A stretch of 64,000 bases of DNA from an uncultured Fretibacterium sp. (GTDB lineage: Bacteria > Synergistota > Synergistia > Synergistales > Aminobacteriaceae): contig NZ_CAUUWA010000003.1 in assembly GCF_963548695.1 (NCBI RefSeq), positions 9,408-73,407 on the forward strand, given 5' to 3'. Under the pieces are notes generated by a model. That model saw only the letters and a list, made by a program, of their open reading frames with translations. It had not been told where the DNA came from and searched no databases. A program made the position numbers and the translations under genes. Positions 34,265 through 42,656 of the stretch are shown in pieces; position 1 is the first letter of the stretch; each line of letters starts with the position of its first letter.

Positions 34265-35950
34265 ATGAACGAAGCGTGGAACGCGCCGGAAAACGGGTAT
34301 CCCATCAGCCGATTTGCGCTCTGGGCGTGGATACTCTCGTTTGGCTACACATTGGGGGGCACCTTTGTGAGAATTGCCTTGCGGTTCCAGGGCGGGGAGC
34401 AAGGCGTCTGGCCGCTGTCCGTCCTGGCGGCAGCCGCCGCGGTAGCCTTTCTCCTGCACATCCGGCGAGACCGCCGTGCGGCCCTGGCCCTGAGCATTGG
34501 AGTTGGCGTCTATGAGCTTTTGAACCAAGGGCTCTACCTCTACTCGTCCTATCTCGCCAACGAGGACCCGGAGTCCCTGCGAAGGATGCTCCACCTGTTG
34601 TTCTCGGGGCATTGGTGGGTCTATCGGTGCCTGTGGCTTCCCCTCCTCACAGGCGGCTACCTGGCACTGCGCCGGAACCGACGCGCCTGGCCGCTACTCT
34701 GCGTCAGTGCAGCGGGCGCGCTGTACCAGCTTGTCGATATCCCTTTCCTGCGATATTTCCTGACGTATTTCCCCCAGTATGGAGAACTGTGGTTCTCAAC
34801 TATGACGGCGTTCGAGGCTTTTGACGTAATGAGCTACGCCTCCGTCATTGCCGCGTTCCTGTTTGCATACCTGGACGCGCGTTCTTCGAGGCCGGTGCGG
34901 TTCGATGGACTTGGATCCAACCAGCTCGAATCCGAGGCGGGCGGCGGCCTCTCGGGGGCGTCGACGCTCCGAAGGAGGCTCCGACGGCTGCTTCTGGCGA
35001 GTACGATCCTTGTCTGCCTCAACGAGTTCGTCGGCGCAGGCGGCCTCCTGAGCGCGCTCCTGAAGATAACGGTATACGATAGCATCGGTAGGACAGGCAT
35101 TCGGCTCCTTGCCTGTCTTCTGCCCTGCGTCGCATACCTCTACAGCCTGGCCCCGTTCGCCTCGCCGAGGATCCTCGTGACCTACGCCTACTACGAGGCC
35201 TTCGTGTACGCGACATGTTCGGCCACGGCAGTGCTCCGTGCAATCATGGGCGTATCCATGATGATAGCAAGCGGACTGGGAGAGTTATACGTCCTGTACA
35301 TCCTGCCGGACGTGCTTCTGATGGTGTTGTTCCTCGCCATCCTCCATACGGGCCGCCGCCTGGACGAACGGTCCCGAGCCGCCGGGGCGGGGGAGTCCTC
35401 CCTTGCGTGGAGCGCCTACGCCATAGCCTTCCTCTATCCGCTGGCGGACTGCATCTCTTGGGTCATGACGTGGGCCGATTTCCGACAGTACCCGGGTCCC
35501 CCGAGCCTGGGAGCAGCCCTGCCGTTCCTCGATGCCTTGCTCGTCATGCTCTGCCTGTTCCTCCTCCCGAGGAGGGATCGCCGCTCGGCCCTGACCGCAA
35601 GCGTGGCCGCAGGTGCGTCCCTCCTGATCGGCATAGCCACCGGCATCCTCCTCTGGATTCCCGAGGTGGAGCTCCGTTTCTGGCTGCTCTCTCCATCATG
35701 GTGGGTCATGCGGATATTCCCCGCCTTGCTCATCGTGGGCGGATACCTGGCGCTGTATCGAAGACGCTGGGCGCCCCTCGTGTTGACCGCGAGCGCCGTG
35801 GGCGCGCTGTGGGCCCTGTGGGGATACGTTTCCTCCCTCGATCCGCATTCCAGGCAGATAGATATCCGTACCACTCTGGATATCGTTCAGGAAATCGTCC
35901 CGCTCCTTGCCTGCGTCCTCGCCTGGTGCGACCGGCGATCGGGTGGGTGA
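34265..35950 (+). CDS. Polytopic membrane protein with internal duplication, unknown function
   Basis: 561 residues from the ATG at 34265 (AAGGAG eight bases before it). About 14-16 hydrophobic segments and almost no soluble domain are seen. Two regions resemble each other: about 62-158 (FLLHIRRDRRAALALS, then SGHWWVYRCLW, GGYLALRRNRRAWPLL, SAAGAL) and about 432-516 (FLLPRRDRRSALTAS, then SPSWWVMRIF, GGYLALYRRRWAPLVL, SAVGAL). That points to an ancient intragenic duplication. I recognise no transporter or enzyme motif. It is not visibly in an operon. Confidence 0.75.
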   Translation: MNEAWNAPENGYPISRFALWAWILSFGYTLGGTFVRIALRFQGGEQGVWPLSVLAAAAAVAFLLHIRRDRRAALALSIGVGVYELLNQGLYLYSSYLANEDPESLRRMLHLLFSGHWWVYRCLWLPLLTGGYLALRRNRRAWPLLCVSAAGALYQLVDIPFLRYFLTYFPQYGELWFSTMTAFEAFDVMSYASVIAAFLFAYLDARSSRPVRFDGLGSNQLESEAGGGLSGASTLRRRLRRLLLASTILVCLNEFVGAGGLLSALLKITVYDSIGRTGIRLLACLLPCVAYLYSLAPFASPRILVTYAYYEAFVYATCSATAVLRAIMGVSMMIASGLGELYVLYILPDVLLMVLFLAILHTGRRLDERSRAAGAGESSLAWSAYAIAFLYPLADCISWVMTWADFRQYPGPPSLGAALPFLDALLVMLCLFLLPRRDRRSALTASVAAGASLLIGIATGILLWIPEVELRFWLLSPSWWVMRIFPALLIVGGYLALYRRRWAPLVLTASAVGALWALWGYVSSLDPHSRQIDIRTTLDIVQEIVPLLACVLAWCDRRSGG

Positions 35951-36352
35951 GGGGAAATACGCCGATCCGCAACCTTAACGCTGACATGGCTTCCCTATCG
36001 TCTGAGCGGGAAAGGTATCGTGTTTTCGATCGAAGGAAAGCGTGTAGGGGGATGAGGAAAAGGTTTGTGTCCGTGACCATGATTGTCCTGTCGGCCTTGT
36101 TTTTGCTTCGGCAATGACGGCGGGCGCTTCCGATGCCGAAGGACCTGAAGTCGGCCTGATAAAATGGGGTAAGGCGAACAGCGGATATTTTGCATATTAT
36201 CTTGATAAAATATGCATTTTTTGTTTAAGTCAGCGCTTCCTGGTGGTCTGATGGGAGGGGGGTTGCCGGCGTCCGGGGTCCTCGAGGCGCAGGGAATCCT
36301 CTCGATGGGGCGGGAAGGGCCGTTTGCCCTTACGGAAAGGTAAGGCGAGGCA
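35951..36352 (+). other. Intergenic region with a signal-peptide-like mini-ORF and an AT-rich inverted repeat
   Basis: 36052-36117 would encode a 21-residue peptide starting MRKRFVSVTMIVLSALFLL, which looks like the start of an exported protein cut short by a stop codon. TGCATATT (36191-36198) and AATATGCA (36209-36216) form an inverted repeat followed by a T-run, either an operator for the next gene or a weak terminator. Nothing else is convincing. Confidence 0.35.
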
Positions 36353-37444
36353 GTGATTACGACAGCGGATGTGCAGGTGGAGTACAAGTTCGGGGCCGGC
36401 CGTTACTGGCAGATGCCGAATGCGTTGGACTTGGTCGGGACGGAGGCGAGACGCCTGGGGACGAAGGCCTGCGTCGCAGGAGGGGAGACGGCGCTCGCCC
36501 TTACGCGGGAACGCCTGTCCTCAGGACTCGATGCCGCGGAGATCCCCTGGGTGGAAGAACGGTACAGCGGCCCCGCCACCGTGGCAAAAGCCGCCGCGCT
36601 CGCGTCTGCGGCAACGGAAAAGGGCTGCGACGTCGTCGTTGGCGTGGGGGGCGGGCGAGCTCTGGACCTGGCCAAAGCTGCGGCGGCTCTGCTGAGGGCG
36701 CCGGTGATCACGGTGCCTACCTCGGCGGCGACCTGCGCGGCGTACGCGCCGCTGAGCGTTCTCTATCATGAGAACGGCGCCTACGATCATTGCGTCTGGC
36801 ACGAAAGGGAGGTCGATGCGGTGCTGGTGGACATGGACATACAGTCCGCCCAGCCTCCGCGCCTGATGGCGTCCGGGATCCTGGATGCCATGGCCAAGTA
36901 CCTGGAGATCTCCAACGGCCGGGCAGAACTGGACCTTCAGGATGTCCCCATCGCCATGCACAGCGCGCACTCCTTTGCGCGATACACCTATGAAGCGCTG
37001 GAGCGGTACGGATACCGGGCCGTGCAGGACTTGAAGAAGGGATGCCGCACCAAGCCGCTGGAGGACACCGTGTTCCTGAATATCGCATTGACGGGGATGA
37101 TCAGCGGCATCACCAAGGGCAGGGGGCAGACGTCCGTGGCCCATGCCCTGTACGATGCGGTGCGCACGCATTTTTACCGGGAGTCCGGGAACTTCCTGCA
37201 TGGAGAGATCGTGGCCGTAGGCCTGCTGTCTCAGCTGTCTTACAACGAGGACGAAGCGCGGCTGCCTGTCTTGAGAGACTATATGCGGCGTCTGGGCATG
37301 CCCTGCTCCCTGGAGGAGATCGGTATCCGCCCGTCGGAGAAGAATCTGGAGGTCCTGTATCGCGACATGTGCCAACAACGGTTTATGGTTCAGGACGAGG
37401 CGCACCTCACGCGTTTGAAGGCGGCTCTGAATCCGATCCGATAG
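36353..37444 (+). CDS. Iron-containing alcohol dehydrogenase, glycerol dehydrogenase-like
   Basis: 363 residues from a GTG. The N-terminal NAD domain has the glycine motif VVVGVGGGRALDLAKA and VPTSAATCAAYAPLSVLY. The C-terminal helical domain carries the metal ligands typical of GldA: Asp in GILDAMAKYLE (about 178), His in VAHALYD (about 263) and His in FLHGEIVAVG (about 281). GldA oxidises glycerol to dihydroxyacetone with NAD+; relatives reduce other hydroxyketones or make glycerol-1-phosphate. The substrate is not certain. It is monocistronic and lies upstream of a promoter-terminator unit. Confidence 0.85.
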   Translation: MITTADVQVEYKFGAGRYWQMPNALDLVGTEARRLGTKACVAGGETALALTRERLSSGLDAAEIPWVEERYSGPATVAKAAALASAATEKGCDVVVGVGGGRALDLAKAAAALLRAPVITVPTSAATCAAYAPLSVLYHENGAYDHCVWHEREVDAVLVDMDIQSAQPPRLMASGILDAMAKYLEISNGRAELDLQDVPIAMHSAHSFARYTYEALERYGYRAVQDLKKGCRTKPLEDTVFLNIALTGMISGITKGRGQTSVAHALYDAVRTHFYRESGNFLHGEIVAVGLLSQLSYNEDEARLPVLRDYMRRLGMPCSLEEIGIRPSEKNLEVLYRDMCQQRFMVQDEAHLTRLKAALNPIR

Positions 37445-37541
37445 GGGCGCGAAACTCCGGGCGGGCGGCAGGGGGTGACTTTTTCTCTGACTCCTTATGG
37501 GGTGACATTATCACAGAACAACGACAGCCCCCACAACGTGA

Positions 37542-37570
37542 TTGACATTCTCCCGAGGGTAAGGTATAAA
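37542..37570 (+). promoter_or_regulatory. Strong sigma70 promoter of a candidate small RNA or leader
   Basis: TTGACA (37542-37547), exactly 17 bp, TATAAA (37565-37570). The predicted start is near 37577. No ribosome site with a convincing ORF follows before the terminator at 37787-37821. Confidence 0.75.
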
Positions 37571-37576
37571 CTGTCC

Positions 37577-37821
37577 TAAGAGGTCCGACTGATATTATCC
37601 GGAGAGGAGGAAACCCTAGTGCGGCATTGCGGATTCACCTGAGGAAGGGGCTTGGATGCACGGGATGCATGCCGTGGTGGGATTCCTTCGGAGCCGTCCG
37701 TTTGGGCCAAAATCTTCAGAATGTGATCGAAATCCGATCAAAACCATGATGCGCGCGCCTTCGTGCGCCGTCATCGTTTCTTTTTGAGGAGAGGCTGCCC
37801 GCACGGCCTCTCCTGTTTTTT
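37577..37821 (+). ncRNA. Candidate small RNA or attenuated leader, about 245 nt
   Basis: The segment is delimited by the promoter at 37542-37570 and an intrinsic terminator (AGGAGAGGC, loop, GCCTCTCCT, GTTTTTT; 37787-37821). Local hairpins are visible, such as TCCG/CGGA near the 5-prime end and ATGA-GCGC/GCGC-TCAT near 37747-37775. I do not recognise a known RNA family. Because the TAXI-TRAP gene starts about 195 nt after the terminator, it could be an independent RNA or a ligand-sensing leader of that operon. The remainder, 37822-38015, is AT-rich and without gene. Confidence 0.5.
37787..37821 (+). terminator. Intrinsic terminator upstream of the TRAP operon
   Basis: A perfect 9-bp stem with a 10-nt loop is followed by GTTTTTTCCCC. 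Confidence 0.85.
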
Positions 37822-38015
37822 CCCCATTCCATTACGAGTTCCCTCACATCCTTTTTCCTTCGTTTTTCAATAAAATAATTTTTCATGAAACAGAGTGAAG
37901 AAGATTAAAAACGTTGCCTGTGGATTTGGAGTGCTTCTCCTGCCTCGAGACAAGGGGATAATCATGTTTTCTTACATATCCGTCCAAGCCTGAAGTATGA
38001 GGAGGAAAAATTGCC

Positions 38016-38969
38016 ATGAAAAAATCTGTGTTCTCGTTCCTTTCCCTGACGCTCCTTACCCTGCTCCTGTGTGCCTCCGGCGCTGGGGCCGTCCAGTTCG
38101 TCAACATCACAACGGGTCCGACGGGCGGCACCTATTATCCCGTGGGCTCCGCGATGGCCAAAATCTGGACGGACAACATCGAAGGGCTCAAGGCGAGCGC
38201 CCAGTCCTCCGGGGGGACCATGAACAACATCCAGCTGCTCGCCGACGGAGAGGCCGAGGCTGCCTTTGCCGACGGCCTCTACTACGACGCCTATAACGGG
38301 CACAAGAACTACGAGGGCAAGCCACAGTCCTTCCTGCGCGCCGCCGTGCCCCTCTATCCCGAGGCTATCCACCTGCTCGCGGCACGGGACAGCGGCATCG
38401 AGACCCTTCAGGATCTGAAGGGCAAGCGAGTTGCCGTGGGGGCCGTGGGCGGCAGCACCATGCTGACGGCCTTCCAGCTCCTGCGCCTGGCCGGGCTCGA
38501 TCCCGAGAAGGACATCGTCCCGGAGAACCTGGGACATGCGGACGTGGTCGCTGCGTTCGCGGACAAACGCATCGACGCCTCCGTCACCATCGGGGCCATC
38601 GGGATAGCCAGCGCCAAGGAGACGACCACGCTGGGGACGGCCTACCTCGTCGCCATACCGCAGGCCGTCGTCGAAAAAATATGCGGGGAAACGCCCTACT
38701 TCAGCCCCCTGACGATTCCCGAAGGGACCTACAAAAACCAGGCGAAGGCCATTGGGACCTTCAGCAGCCCCAATATCCTGGCCGTGCACGAGAAGTTGGA
38801 CGACGAGCTCGTCTATCGAATGACCAAGGCTCTTTTCGAGCACAAGGAGGACCTCGTCGCCGTCAGCGCACGGATGTCGGCCATGAATCCGGAGTCCATC
38901 GCCCACGTTGGCATTCCCGTGCACCCGGGTGCGCTGCGCTACTATAAAGAGAAGGGGATCCTGAAATAG
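38016..38969 (+). CDS. TAXI-family TRAP transporter substrate-binding protein
   Basis: 317 residues. The Sec signal peptide is about residues 1-24 (FLSLTLLTLLLCASGAGA). The mature start, VNITTGPTGGTYYPVGSAMA, is the hallmark of TAXI binding proteins, followed by SGGTMNNIQLLADGEAEAAF and the hinge GKRVAVGAVGGST. It captures a substrate in the periplasm and hands it to the fused permease encoded two bases downstream. TAXI substrates are poorly known; glutamate and other carboxylates are proposed. Position at the head of a corrinoid methyltransferase gene set suggests that the ligand is a methylated compound. GAGGAGGAA precedes the ATG. Confidence 0.92.
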   Translation: MKKSVFSFLSLTLLTLLLCASGAGAVQFVNITTGPTGGTYYPVGSAMAKIWTDNIEGLKASAQSSGGTMNNIQLLADGEAEAAFADGLYYDAYNGHKNYEGKPQSFLRAAVPLYPEAIHLLAARDSGIETLQDLKGKRVAVGAVGGSTMLTAFQLLRLAGLDPEKDIVPENLGHADVVAAFADKRIDASVTIGAIGIASAKETTTLGTAYLVAIPQAVVEKICGETPYFSPLTIPEGTYKNQAKAIGTFSSPNILAVHEKLDDELVYRMTKALFEHKEDLVAVSARMSAMNPESIAHVGIPVHPGALRYYKEKGILK

Positions 38970-38971
38970 AA

Positions 38972-40882
38972 ATGGCCTCATTCGCCTCCGAGGGGCCTGA
39001 GGATTCCCCCTCTTCGCCCCTCGGGATGCCCTTCATCGACAATATCAGGACGAACACGGCGTTCGCGCTCTGCGTCGCCATGTCCCTGTTCCACCTCTAC
39101 ACCGCGGGGATCGGCCTTCTCCAAACGCCCGTCCAGCGTGCGGTTCACGTCGGGTTCGTCCTGGTCCTGGTCTTTCTGCTGTACCCGCTGAGGAGGGGAT
39201 GGCGCTGGGCCGATGTGTTCCTGGTCCTATGCTCCATAGCCGGGACGGGGTACATCGCCCTCTTCTCCGACGCCATCGCCCTGCGGGGCGGCAAGGTCCT
39301 GCCCTACGAGCTCGTCCTGGGAAGCCTTACTCTGATCGCCGTCCTGGAGGCGGGACGGCGCGTCCTGGGGCGGACGCTGCCCCTGCTGGGCCTGGCCTTC
39401 CTGCTCTACTGCCGTTACGGGCGCTATGCCCCGTCGATCTTCATGCATCGGGGCTACTCCCTGGAGCGGATCGTCCAGCACCTGTACCTGACAACGGAGG
39501 GCGTCTTCGGCGTGGCGGTCGGGGTCTCCTCCACGTTCATCTTCCTGTTCATCCTGTTCGGAGCTTTCCTCTCCGGCAGCGGAGGGGCCCGGTTCTTCAA
39601 CAACCTGGCCCTCTCGTTGACGGGAAGGAGCCCGGGCGGCTCCGCGAAGGTGGCTATCGTCGCCTCGGGACTGCTGGGGACGATCAACGGTTCCTCCATC
39701 GCCAACGTGGCCACCACCGGAGCCTTCACCATTCCGTTGATGAAGAGGGCCGGTTACACGCCCGAGGAGGCCGGAGCCATCGAGGCCTGCGCCTCCTCGG
39801 GGGGGCAGCTCATGCCTCCGATCATGGGGGCCGGCGCCTTCGTGATGAGCGAGTTCCTGAACGTCCCCTATGCCCGAATCCTGTCCGCCGCACTCGTCCC
39901 CGCCCTGCTCTACTATACGGGCCTCTTCCTGAACGTCCACCTCAGGGCCCGCAGGGCCGGCCTGGCGGGATTGGGCGAGGATGCCCCAAGTGTCCGGGAG
40001 GTCCTGAGGGACGACGGGCACCTCCTGCTGCCGCTCCTCCTGATCGTCATTATGCTGATGCGCGCCTACACGCCGCTCAAGGCGGCCTTCTGGGGCATTC
40101 TCGTGATGGTTGGCGTCGCCGGGCTGCGACGTCATACCCGCATGGGGCCGCGGCTCGTCGTCAAGGCCCTTGCGGACGGGGCTCGCGGTGCGCTCGGGAC
40201 GGGCATCGCCTGCGCCGTCGTCGGGTTCGTCGTCGGGGGAAGCTCCCTGACCGCCCTGGGCCCGACGCTCTCCGACAATATCCTGGACCTCGCCGGCGGA
40301 GCCCTGCTGCCCACCCTGCTCCTGGCCATGGCGGCCTGCCTTCTCCTCGGCATGGGGCTCCCCACGACGGCCAACTACATCGTGACCAGCACGGTGGTCG
40401 TCCCCGCCCTCGTCAAGATGGGCGTGCCGCCCCTCTCCGCTCACATGTTCGTCTTCTACTTCGGGATCATGGCGGACATCAGCCCTCCGGTCTGCCTGGC
40501 CTCCTTCACGGCGGCGGGGATAGCCGGAGCGGACGCGGCCGGTACGGGGGCCCGGGCGCTGCTTTTCGCGCTCACCTCCTTCCTGATCCCCTACCTCTTC
40601 ATCTACAGCCCCGCGATCCTCATCGAGGGCGCCTCGTCCCTCTCCGTCCTGGAGGTGTCGGCGGGATCGGCCGTCGGCATCGTCGCCTTCGCCGCGGCCC
40701 TGCAGGGGTGGTGGGGCGTGCGCCTGGGCGCTCCCCTGCGTGCCGCGGCCCTCGTTGCGGGGGCGTTGTGCTTCGTCCCGCATACCCCTTTACGGATCGT
40801 CGGAATCCTGGCGTCGTTGGGGCTCGGCCATGCGGCCCGCCGGGGCGGGAGGGTTTTTCGTCAAAGAAAGGGGGGTGCGTAA
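38972..40882 (+). CDS. TRAP transporter fused permease (DctQM-type)
   Basis: 636 residues with about 15-17 membrane helices. The N-terminal third (about 1-150) corresponds to the small DctQ-like subunit, the rest to DctM. DctM features are clear: FGAFLSGSGGARFFNNLALS, GTINGSSIANVATTGAFTIP, EACASSGGQLMPPIMGAGAF and GMGLPTTANYIVTST. This is the 4TM/12TM fused form that works with TAXI proteins, driven by a sodium gradient. Start two bases after the binding-protein stop; its stop directly abuts the CobW-like start, so the transporter and the corrinoid genes form one transcript. Confidence 0.95.
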   Translation: MASFASEGPEDSPSSPLGMPFIDNIRTNTAFALCVAMSLFHLYTAGIGLLQTPVQRAVHVGFVLVLVFLLYPLRRGWRWADVFLVLCSIAGTGYIALFSDAIALRGGKVLPYELVLGSLTLIAVLEAGRRVLGRTLPLLGLAFLLYCRYGRYAPSIFMHRGYSLERIVQHLYLTTEGVFGVAVGVSSTFIFLFILFGAFLSGSGGARFFNNLALSLTGRSPGGSAKVAIVASGLLGTINGSSIANVATTGAFTIPLMKRAGYTPEEAGAIEACASSGGQLMPPIMGAGAFVMSEFLNVPYARILSAALVPALLYYTGLFLNVHLRARRAGLAGLGEDAPSVREVLRDDGHLLLPLLLIVIMLMRAYTPLKAAFWGILVMVGVAGLRRHTRMGPRLVVKALADGARGALGTGIACAVVGFVVGGSSLTALGPTLSDNILDLAGGALLPTLLLAMAACLLLGMGLPTTANYIVTSTVVVPALVKMGVPPLSAHMFVFYFGIMADISPPVCLASFTAAGIAGADAAGTGARALLFALTSFLIPYLFIYSPAILIEGASSLSVLEVSAGSAVGIVAFAAALQGWWGVRLGAPLRAAALVAGALCFVPHTPLRIVGILASLGLGHAARRGGRVFRQRKGGA

Positions 40883-41827
40883 ATGAAAGTTCTCGTCGTA
40901 TCGGGATTTCTGGGCGCGGGCAAGACCACGTTCATCCGTGAGCTGGCGCGCCGCATCGAGGGGTCCGTCGTCGTTCTCGAGAACGAGTTCGGGGAGGTGG
41001 GGGTCGATGGCGACCTCCTGGCGGACGTCCCCATCGAGGTCGTCGAGCTGGCCCAGGGCTGCATCTGCTGCACCATGAGGACGGACTTCCTGCGAGCCGT
41101 CGACGAAATAGAGCGTCGTTTCCACCCCGACGTCCTCCTCATCGAGCCCACGGGAATAGGTTCCCTGAGCCCCATCCTCGCGTCCCTCTCGAAGGGGGTG
41201 GGGGCGGGCGTCTCCCTGGTCCCGCCCGTCACGGTCGTCGATGCGGAGTCCTTTGGGGATTACATCGAGGTCTTCGGGGACTTTTACCGGGACCAGATCG
41301 CGGGTGCGCCGACCCTGGTCGTGACAAAGTCGGAGGCGCTGCCGGAGGAAGAGCGCGACGCGGTTTTGAAAGGGATTTCCGCCCTGAACCCGGAGGCCGA
41401 GCTGGTCTTCCCTCCTTACGCGGAGCTCCCCTCGGAGTGGTGGGACGGCCTCCTCGGCGCGGAGGCGGCGGATATACCCGCGCCGCCCGAGGGGGCGGAG
41501 GCTCTCTCGCTGGAGAGCTTGGGTTTGAAGGACCTGAGCTTTCGGAGCCGCGAGGACCTGGAGGACCTTCTGGGCCGCCTGGCCTCCGGGGCGTTCGGGC
41601 GGGTGTATCGGGTCAAGGGCCTGGCCCCCGTGGGCGGGGAGTGGCTGCACTTCGACGTCGTGAACCGAAGCCGGACGATCGAGGCCTGGCGCCCGGCGGA
41701 TGGCTCCAAGATGGCACTGATCGGAGAGGATCTGGACATCCCCGGCATCGGCATGGCGCTCTTGGAGTTCCGGATGCCCTGCCCCCCGGAGACGGGGGCG
41801 TCCGGCGCCGGGCACGGAAAGATTTGA
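40883..41827 (+). CDS. CobW/COG0523-type GTP-binding metallochaperone
   Basis: 314 residues. Walker A is GFLGAGKTT (8-16), followed by ENEFGEVGVDG, the metal-binding CxCC motif as CICC (60-63) and the guanine-recognition-like TKSE. The C-terminal third is the variable CobW_C part. COG0523 GTPases deliver metals; those beside corrinoid methyltransferases have been proposed to serve cobalt or cofactor handling. The ATG immediately follows the TRAP permease stop, and the corrinoid protein gene is next. Role inferred from family and neighbours. Confidence 0.85.
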   Translation: MKVLVVSGFLGAGKTTFIRELARRIEGSVVVLENEFGEVGVDGDLLADVPIEVVELAQGCICCTMRTDFLRAVDEIERRFHPDVLLIEPTGIGSLSPILASLSKGVGAGVSLVPPVTVVDAESFGDYIEVFGDFYRDQIAGAPTLVVTKSEALPEEERDAVLKGISALNPEAELVFPPYAELPSEWWDGLLGAEAADIPAPPEGAEALSLESLGLKDLSFRSREDLEDLLGRLASGAFGRVYRVKGLAPVGGEWLHFDVVNRSRTIEAWRPADGSKMALIGEDLDIPGIGMALLEFRMPCPPETGASGAGHGKI

Positions 41828-41860
41828 TCGAAAAATTCAATCGAAACAGAGGCGATGATC

Positions 41861-42535
41861 GTGTCGATGAGCAAGGAGGAGTACCTCAAGAGCCTTTCGG
41901 ACTGCGTTTTGGAGATGGAGGACGAGAGGGTCGTGACGGTTGCGGAGGAGTACCTCCGCGAGGGGCACAGCGCCCTGGACGGGATCAACCTGGGGCTGGT
42001 AGACGGCATGAACCGCGCGGGCGCGCTCTACGAGCAGGAGGAGTATTTCGTCACGGACCTGCTGCTCTGTTCGGACGCCATGTACAACGGGCTGGACGTG
42101 CTGAAGCCGCATCTTAAGGATGAGGCGGCGGAGGGCGAGGAGCCGATTCCTGCCGTGATCGGGGTCGTGCAGGGCGACACCCACGACATCGGGAAGAACC
42201 TCGTGAAGATCATGTTCGAGACGGCGGGCTTCACGATGTACGACCTGGGGCGGGACGTGCCCATCGAGGCCTTCGTGGACAAGGCTCAGGAGGTGAATGC
42301 CCGCCTGATCTGCCTGTCCACGCTCATGACCACGACGATGATCGGGATGCAGCGCGTGGTGGAGCTTCTGAAGGAGCGAGGGCTCTACGGCAAGATCAAG
42401 GTCATGATCGGCGGAGGCCCCGTCTCCCAGAACTTCTGCGACAAGATTGGGGCGGACGCTTATACGGGCAGCGCGATGGAGGCGGTGCGGGTGGCGAAGA
42501 TGCTCCTGAACGGGGAGCCGGTCCCCGCCACATGA
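41861..42535 (+). CDS. Corrinoid (B12-binding) methyl-carrier protein
   Basis: 224 residues from a GTG at 41861 that has AGAGG eight bases upstream; ATGs at 41855 and 41867 are alternatives. Residues 1-90 are the four-helix cap domain (MtbC/MtaC type, with EGHSALDGINLGLVDGMNRAG). Residues 95-220 are the cobalamin-binding Rossmann domain with DTHDIGKN (106-113), whose His108 replaces the lower ligand of cobalt, and the GGGPVSQNFC strand. It shuttles a methyl group between a substrate methyltransferase and an acceptor methyltransferase. Neighbouring genes supply UROD-family methyltransferases and the activator. Confidence 0.93.
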   Translation: MSMSKEEYLKSLSDCVLEMEDERVVTVAEEYLREGHSALDGINLGLVDGMNRAGALYEQEEYFVTDLLLCSDAMYNGLDVLKPHLKDEAAEGEEPIPAVIGVVQGDTHDIGKNLVKIMFETAGFTMYDLGRDVPIEAFVDKAQEVNARLICLSTLMTTTMIGMQRVVELLKERGLYGKIKVMIGGGPVSQNFCDKIGADAYTGSAMEAVRVAKMLLNGEPVPAT

Positions 42536-42564
42536 GGCCGTTTTTTGGGATTCCAATTGGGATT

Positions 42565-42607
42565 CCAAAGGGACGAGTCCCTTTGGTGGGTTCAGGGCGA
42601 AGCCCTG
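42565..42607. repeat. Bipartite palindromic repeat, copy E
   Basis: CCAAAGGGAC-GA-GTCCCTTTGG (42565-42586) is followed by CAGGGCGAAGCCCTG (42593-42607) and AAGTTTTT. It lies between the corrinoid protein and the methyltransferase gene and is nearly identical to copy F at 47821-47862. It could act as a partial terminator or as an mRNA stabiliser within the operon. Confidence 0.75.
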
Positions 42608-42656
42608 AAGTTTTTCCGTGCGGCATCATCGAGCACTGGGGCAGGGAGGGAACGGC

